Shown here piece after piece: positions 60,457 to 64,000 of a stretch of DNA of 64,000 nt; within the stretch, counting starts at the first letter, position 1; each line of letters begins with the position of its first letter. The stretch lies in contig JAMPBQ010000005.1 of assembly GCA_023666615.1 (NCBI GenBank), positions 1 through 64,000 of the forward strand. The letters run 5' to 3'. A program made the translations under genes and the position numbers. Under the pieces are notes generated by a model, which was not told where the DNA came from, ran no database searches, and worked only from the letters and a program-made list of their open reading frames with translations. This DNA is from Clostridium sp. GTDB lineage: Bacteria; Bacteroidota; Bacteroidia; Bacteroidales; Muribaculaceae.

Positions 60457-61230
60457 ATGAACCTGACACTAAAAAAGCCCATCATATTTTTTGACCTGGA
60501 GACCACGGGCATCAACATCACGCATGACCGCATCGTGGAGATTTCGCTGATAAAGGTAATGCCCAACGGGGAGGAGATACGCCGCACTCGGCGCATCAAT
60601 CCCGAGATGCACATTCCCGAGGAGGCCACGGCCGTACACCACATCACCGACGAGATGGTGAAGGAGGAGCCGACCTTCAGGCAGGTGGCCAAATCGCTGG
60701 CGCAGATATTCACCGGGGCGGACATCGCGGGCTTCAACTCCAACCGGTTTGACATCCCGATGCTGGACCAGGAATTTCAGCGCGCCGACGTTGACTTTGA
60801 CTTTTCCAAGGCGAGATTCGTGGACGTGCAGACGATATTCCACAAGAAGGAGCCCCGCAACCTCACGGCGGCCTACCGATTCTATTGCGGGAAGGAGCTT
60901 GGCGAAGTGGCCCACAGCGCCAACGGCGACACCGAGGCCACCTACGAGGTGCTCAAGGCGCAGCTGGACCATTATCCCGACCTGCCCAGGGAGATAGAGA
61001 AGCTGGCTGACTTTTCAAGCCAGAACCGCAACGTGGACTTTATGGGCCGCCTGATTTACGATGACAAGAATCGGGAGGTGATAAATTTCGGGAAATATAA
61101 GGGCCAAGTGGCCGAAGAGGTGCTTCGCCGGGATTCAGGCTACTACGACTGGATAATGAAGGGCGATTTCACGAAGAATACGAAGGACTGCTTCACACGG
61201 ATAAGGCTGCGAATGAAGAGGGGGATTTAG
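60457..61230 (+). CDS. dnaQ: DNA polymerase III epsilon-type 3'-5' exonuclease
   Basis: 257 residues of DEDDh exonuclease. ExoI FFDLETTG (D-x-E), ExoII FNSNRFDIPML, ExoIII AHSANGDTEATYEV (His and Asp). The C-terminal extension (about 185-257, RLIYDDKNREVINFGKYKGQVAEEV) is the DUF3820-like piece often attached in Bacteroidota. Proofreading is likely given its position 29 nt after dnaN, though a DnaE-associated PHP proofreader may also exist. Confidence 0.92.
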   Translation: MNLTLKKPIIFFDLETTGINITHDRIVEISLIKVMPNGEEIRRTRRINPEMHIPEEATAVHHITDEMVKEEPTFRQVAKSLAQIFTGADIAGFNSNRFDIPMLDQEFQRADVDFDFSKARFVDVQTIFHKKEPRNLTAAYRFYCGKELGEVAHSANGDTEATYEVLKAQLDHYPDLPREIEKLADFSSQNRNVDFMGRLIYDDKNREVINFGKYKGQVAEEVLRRDSGYYDWIMKGDFTKNTKDCFTRIRLRMKRGI

Positions 61231-61271
61231 TTTTTAGTTTTTAGGCTTTAGACTTTAGGTTTTAGGCTTTT

Positions 61272-61309
61272 CGCTTTCGGCTTCGTTTTTCGCTTTCGGC
61301 TTCGTTTTT
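61272..61309 (+). repeat. 19-nt tandem duplication upstream of coaBC
   Basis: CGCTTTCGGCTTCGTTTTT twice head to tail, then a partial third (GGCTTTCGCTTT). Preceded by drifting TTTAGGCTTT/TTTTTAG phrases from 61228. Confidence 0.85.
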
Positions 61310-61394
61310 TGGCTTTCGCTTTGGGAGCGGAGCTCCCTCACTCAACGAAACAGGGCCGCCGGCGCGGTTTAGACAATTGATTTTTGTTTGTATC

Positions 61395-62603
61395 ATGTTA
61401 AAAGGCAAGCATATAGTTTTGGGCATCACCGGAGGCATCGCCGCCTATAAGTCGGTGACGCTGCTGCGCCTTCTGGTTAAGGCCGGGGCTGAGGCGCAGG
61501 TGGTGATCACCCCCAACGGGAAGGAATTCATCACCCCCGTGACCCTTTCGGCCCTGAGCGGCAAGCCGGTGATCTGCGATTTCTTCAGCGCGAACACCGG
61601 AGAATGGCATTCGCACGTAGACATCGGCCTATGGGCCGACGCAATGGTGATAGCGCCGGCCACCGCCTCGACCATAGGGAAGATGGCCAACGGCATAGCC
61701 GACAACATGCTAGTCACCACCTACCTGTCGGCTAAGGCGCCGGTGTTTGTGGCGCCGGCCATGGACTTGGACATGATGGCGCACCCAAGCACGCAGGCCA
61801 ACATAGCGAAGCTGCGGGCCTACGGCAACCACATAATAGAGCCGGCCAGCGGAGAGCTGGCAAGCCACCTCGTGGGCAAGGGCCGCATGGAGGAGCCCGA
61901 GAACATCCTCAAGGCGCTTGAGCGCTACTTTGAGGAGGAGGAGGCGCCCAAACCGCTGGAGGGCAAGAATGTGCTGATAACGGCCGGGCCTACGCACGAA
62001 AAAATCGACCCGGTGCGGTTCATCGGCAACTACTCTTCGGGCAAGATGGGCTATGCCTTGGCAAGAAGGGCGGCGGAGATGGGCGCTGAGGTGACGCTGG
62101 TGAGCGGCCCCGTGGCATTGACACTTGAGCATCCGCGCGTGAAAATAGCCCACGTGGAGTCGGCAAGGGAAATGCTTGCGGCATGCGAAGAGGCTTTCCC
62201 CAAGGCTGACATAGCCATAATGTGCGCGGCCGTGGCCGACTATGCCCCCGACCACATGGAAGAGACAAAAATCAAGAGGGAGAAGGGCGAGGCGCCTGTG
62301 CTGCGCCTTGTGAAGAATCCCGACATAGCCGTCACCCTGGGCAAGATGAAGCGCGAAGGGCAGAGGCTGATTGGCTTTGCCTTGGAGACCGACCACGAGA
62401 TAGAGAACGCTCAGGAGAAGATACGCAAGAAGAATCTTGATTTCATTGTGCTCAACTCGCTGAGGGACAAGGGGGCGGGATTCGGCACTGACACCAACAA
62501 GATTACCATCATCGATGCCGACGGCTCGGAGCATCCGTATGAATTGAAGACGAAGGATGAGGCTGCCGGGGATATTTTGCAATTCATAATGCACAATTCA
62601 TAA
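61395..62603 (+). CDS. coaBC: Bifunctional phosphopantothenoylcysteine decarboxylase/phosphopantothenate-cysteine ligase
   Basis: 402 residues. The N-terminal FMN-binding CoaC domain (GKHIVLGITGGIAAYKSVTLLR, catalytic His in WHSHVDIGL, PAMDLDMMAHPSTQ) and the C-terminal CoaB domain (VLITAGPTHEKIDPVRFIGNYSSGKMG, AAVADYAP, KIKREKG) make 4'-phosphopantetheine for CoA. The ATG at 61395 is used. The last codons (IMHNS) lie in a 14-nt tandem repeat. It heads the conserved coaBC, DUF4835, recN cluster. Confidence 0.97.
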   Translation: MLKGKHIVLGITGGIAAYKSVTLLRLLVKAGAEAQVVITPNGKEFITPVTLSALSGKPVICDFFSANTGEWHSHVDIGLWADAMVIAPATASTIGKMANGIADNMLVTTYLSAKAPVFVAPAMDLDMMAHPSTQANIAKLRAYGNHIIEPASGELASHLVGKGRMEEPENILKALERYFEEEEAPKPLEGKNVLITAGPTHEKIDPVRFIGNYSSGKMGYALARRAAEMGAEVTLVSGPVALTLEHPRVKIAHVESAREMLAACEEAFPKADIAIMCAAVADYAPDHMEETKIKREKGEAPVLRLVKNPDIAVTLGKMKREGQRLIGFALETDHEIENAQEKIRKKNLDFIVLNSLRDKGAGFGTDTNKITIIDADGSEHPYELKTKDEAAGDILQFIMHNS

Positions 62604-62620
62604 TGCACAATTCATAATTC
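62581..62620 (+). repeat. 14-nt tandem repeat across the coaBC stop
   Basis: CAATTCATAATGCA repeated almost three times (62581, 62595, 62609), the first copy and part of the second inside coaBC. Confidence 0.9.
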
Positions 62621-62655
62621 ATAATTTTTTTGTAAATCTTTTGGCTAATGGTTTG

Positions 62656-63564
62656 ATGAAATACACGCTGATATTCCTGATGTGGCTGGCTGCGCTGGTT
62701 GGCGCGGCGCAGGAGCTTAATTGCCGCGTTGAGGTGAACGCCTCGCAGATCTCGGGCACCAACAAATCGGTGTTTGAGACGCTGCAGAATGCCATACAGG
62801 AATACATGAACACCACCATCTTCACCAACGCGCAATTCTCGCCGAACGAGAAGATAGAGTGCAACCTCTTCTTCACCATAAAGGAATATGACGAGAACCA
62901 CGTGATGAAGGGCGATCTGCAGGTGCAATCTACCCGTCCCGTCTACAACAGCGCCTACACCACTACCCTACTGAATTTCAAGGACACAAAGATAGATTTC
63001 ACCTACGAGGAAGGCGTGCCGCTGACTTTCTCCGTCAACCAAATGGAGGACCAGCTGACGCAGATACTCAACTTTTACGCCTACCTCATCCTCGCCATAG
63101 ACTTCGATTCGTTCTCTCCCAAGGGGGGCGAGCCATACTGGGATAGGCTGAAGCAGATAGTGCAGCAAGGGCAATCGTCGGGCGAGGTGGGCTGGAAGGC
63201 CTTTGAGGACACAAAGAACCGCAGCGCCGTGCTGGCAGCCTTCACCGACAACAGCACCTCCGCGCTGCGCGACTTGATATACGAATACCACCGCCAGGGC
63301 TTGGACCAAATGTCGGTGTCGCCCGACCGCGGGCGCGGAGCCATCCACAAGGCGCTCAACGCATTGGAGACCGTGTACCAGGCCAATTCCATGTCGGTAG
63401 GGCTATCGATGTTCAGCGACGCGAAGTTCGACGAGCTCGTAAACATCTACTCCAAGGCCACGCCCACGGAGCGGAAGGACGCGTACGAACTTTTGCAGGG
63501 GATTTACCCTGCTGAGACGCAGAGGCTGGAGAAAATACGAAAAGGCGACGAATCCAAACGATAG
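62656..63564 (+). CDS. DUF4835 family exported protein
   Basis: 302 residues. Signal peptide (MKYTLIFLMWLAALVGAAQ), then ELNCRVEVNASQISGTNKSVFETLQNAI, the family N-terminus. A beta-rich middle (FKDTKIDFTYEEGVPLTF) and helical C-terminal half (RDLIYEYHRQGLDQM) follow. Bacteroidota-specific family of unknown biochemical role, almost always between coaBC and recN. The start at 62656 puts the signal peptide first. Confidence 0.9.
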   Translation: MKYTLIFLMWLAALVGAAQELNCRVEVNASQISGTNKSVFETLQNAIQEYMNTTIFTNAQFSPNEKIECNLFFTIKEYDENHVMKGDLQVQSTRPVYNSAYTTTLLNFKDTKIDFTYEEGVPLTFSVNQMEDQLTQILNFYAYLILAIDFDSFSPKGGEPYWDRLKQIVQQGQSSGEVGWKAFEDTKNRSAVLAAFTDNSTSALRDLIYEYHRQGLDQMSVSPDRGRGAIHKALNALETVYQANSMSVGLSMFSDAKFDELVNIYSKATPTERKDAYELLQGIYPAETQRLEKIRKGDESKR

Positions 63565-63567
63565 AAG

Positions 63568-64000
63568 ATGCTACGCAAACTGCATATATCCAACTACGCC
63601 CTGATTCCGCTGATAGACATCAGCTTTGAGAATGGGCTTAACATCATCACCGGCGAGACCGGCGCCGGAAAATCAATAATCCTCGGCGCTCTGTCGCTCC
63701 TGCTTGGGGGCCGCGCCGACATGAAGGCGATACGCGACGCGTCGAAAAAGACCATCATTGAGGCTATATTCGACACAAGCGGCTTCGACAGCCTGCGCCG
63801 GCCGTTTGAAGAAAACGACATCGACTGGGACGATGAGCAATGCATACTGAGGCGCGAGCTATCGCCGACGGGCCGCTCGCGCGCGTTCATAAACGACACG
63901 CCCGTGACGCTGCAGCTTCTGCACGACGTGGCGATGCGGCTGGTGGACATCCACTCGCAGCACCAGAATCTGCTATTGGCCGACCACGACTATCAGCTCT
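63568..64000 (+). CDS. recN: DNA repair protein RecN (N-terminal part, cut by window end)
   Basis: 144 residues visible. SMC-like head with MLRKLHISNYALIPLIDISF, Walker A TGETGAGKSIILGALSLLLGGRAD, and VDIHSQHQNLLL, the RecN-specific Q-loop region. Acts in double-strand break repair. Starts 3 nt after the DUF4835 stop. The open frame continues past the window. Confidence 0.96.
   Translation, partial: MLRKLHISNYALIPLIDISFENGLNIITGETGAGKSIILGALSLLLGGRADMKAIRDASKKTIIEAIFDTSGFDSLRRPFEENDIDWDDEQCILRRELSPTGRSRAFINDTPVTLQLLHDVAMRLVDIHSQHQNLLLADHDYQL

Noticed and set aside
61710-62594. Long minus-strand frame opposite coaBC
   Set aside because: Shadow frame; coaBC motifs are complete on the plus strand.

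Overview
The window reads as chromosome of a gut Bacteroidales bacterium, most likely a Muribaculaceae-type commensal. This is inferred from three things: Bacteroidota promoters (TTTG, about 20 nt, TAnnTTTG) upstream of many genes; gene content and order typical of the order (dnaN/dnaQ, then coaBC, a DUF4835 gene and recN; barrel-less TonB plug; choice-of-anchor J protein; secreted bile-salt-hydrolase-type enzyme); and moderately high GC with few Shine-Dalgarno sites. It is mostly core chromosome with accessory patches.

Layout. 1-2318: end of a phage-like segment, a terminase large subunit that stops 75 nt before tRNA-Lys. 2331-7018 (minus): tRNA-Lys, a coiled-coil lipoprotein, rsmI, a repeat-bearing hypothetical gene, a PBP4-type peptidase and ftsE. 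7045-7374 (minus): a promoter-driven, terminator-bounded structured RNA, possibly 6S. 7411-13897: acyl-CoA synthetase and tamB. 14117-15572 (minus): lptB and udk. 15770-23519: a type I restriction-modification locus ordered hsdM, yhcG (DUF1016), hsdS, four-helix-bundle gene, hsdR, with several kinds of short repeat in and between genes. 23622-29369: mlaE, mlaF, holB, addB. 29508-31526: hemW and sod, divergent. 31741-32359: a secreted-protein gene broken by a decayed IS3-family element. 32461-36237: a stand-alone TonB plug protein and a three-gene secreted operon ending in a beta-helix carbohydrate-binding protein. 36438-42844: valS, split chromate transporter, folC, agmatine-deiminase family, small acidic protein. 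43027-45503: AT-rich two-gene secreted cassette of unknown function. 45788-50426: choloylglycine hydrolase and a large multidomain secreted protein. 50756-54783: kbl, a DsbD-N-domain protein and dsbD. 54926-59119: mazG, topB, a Cys-rich membrane peptide and an SGNH hydrolase. 59297-64000: dnaN, dnaQ, coaBC, DUF4835 and recN (cut by the window end).

How genes work together. Envelope biogenesis recurs (TamB, LptB, MlaE/F, DacB, FtsE, DsbD), as do replication and repair (HolB, AddB, TopB, DnaN, DnaQ, RecN, MazG). The likeliest place for unusual biology is the type I locus. Its specificity gene carries a 12-nt tandem repeat in the spacer helix, a palindromic in-frame insertion and a C8 tract. A 9-nt repeat family flanks the four-helix-bundle gene and also lies in frame inside hsdR. 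Elsewhere, 24-nt REP-like palindromes with a GTAG end lie in a probable leader and inside a coding sequence. All calls rest on reading the sequence; no database search was run.
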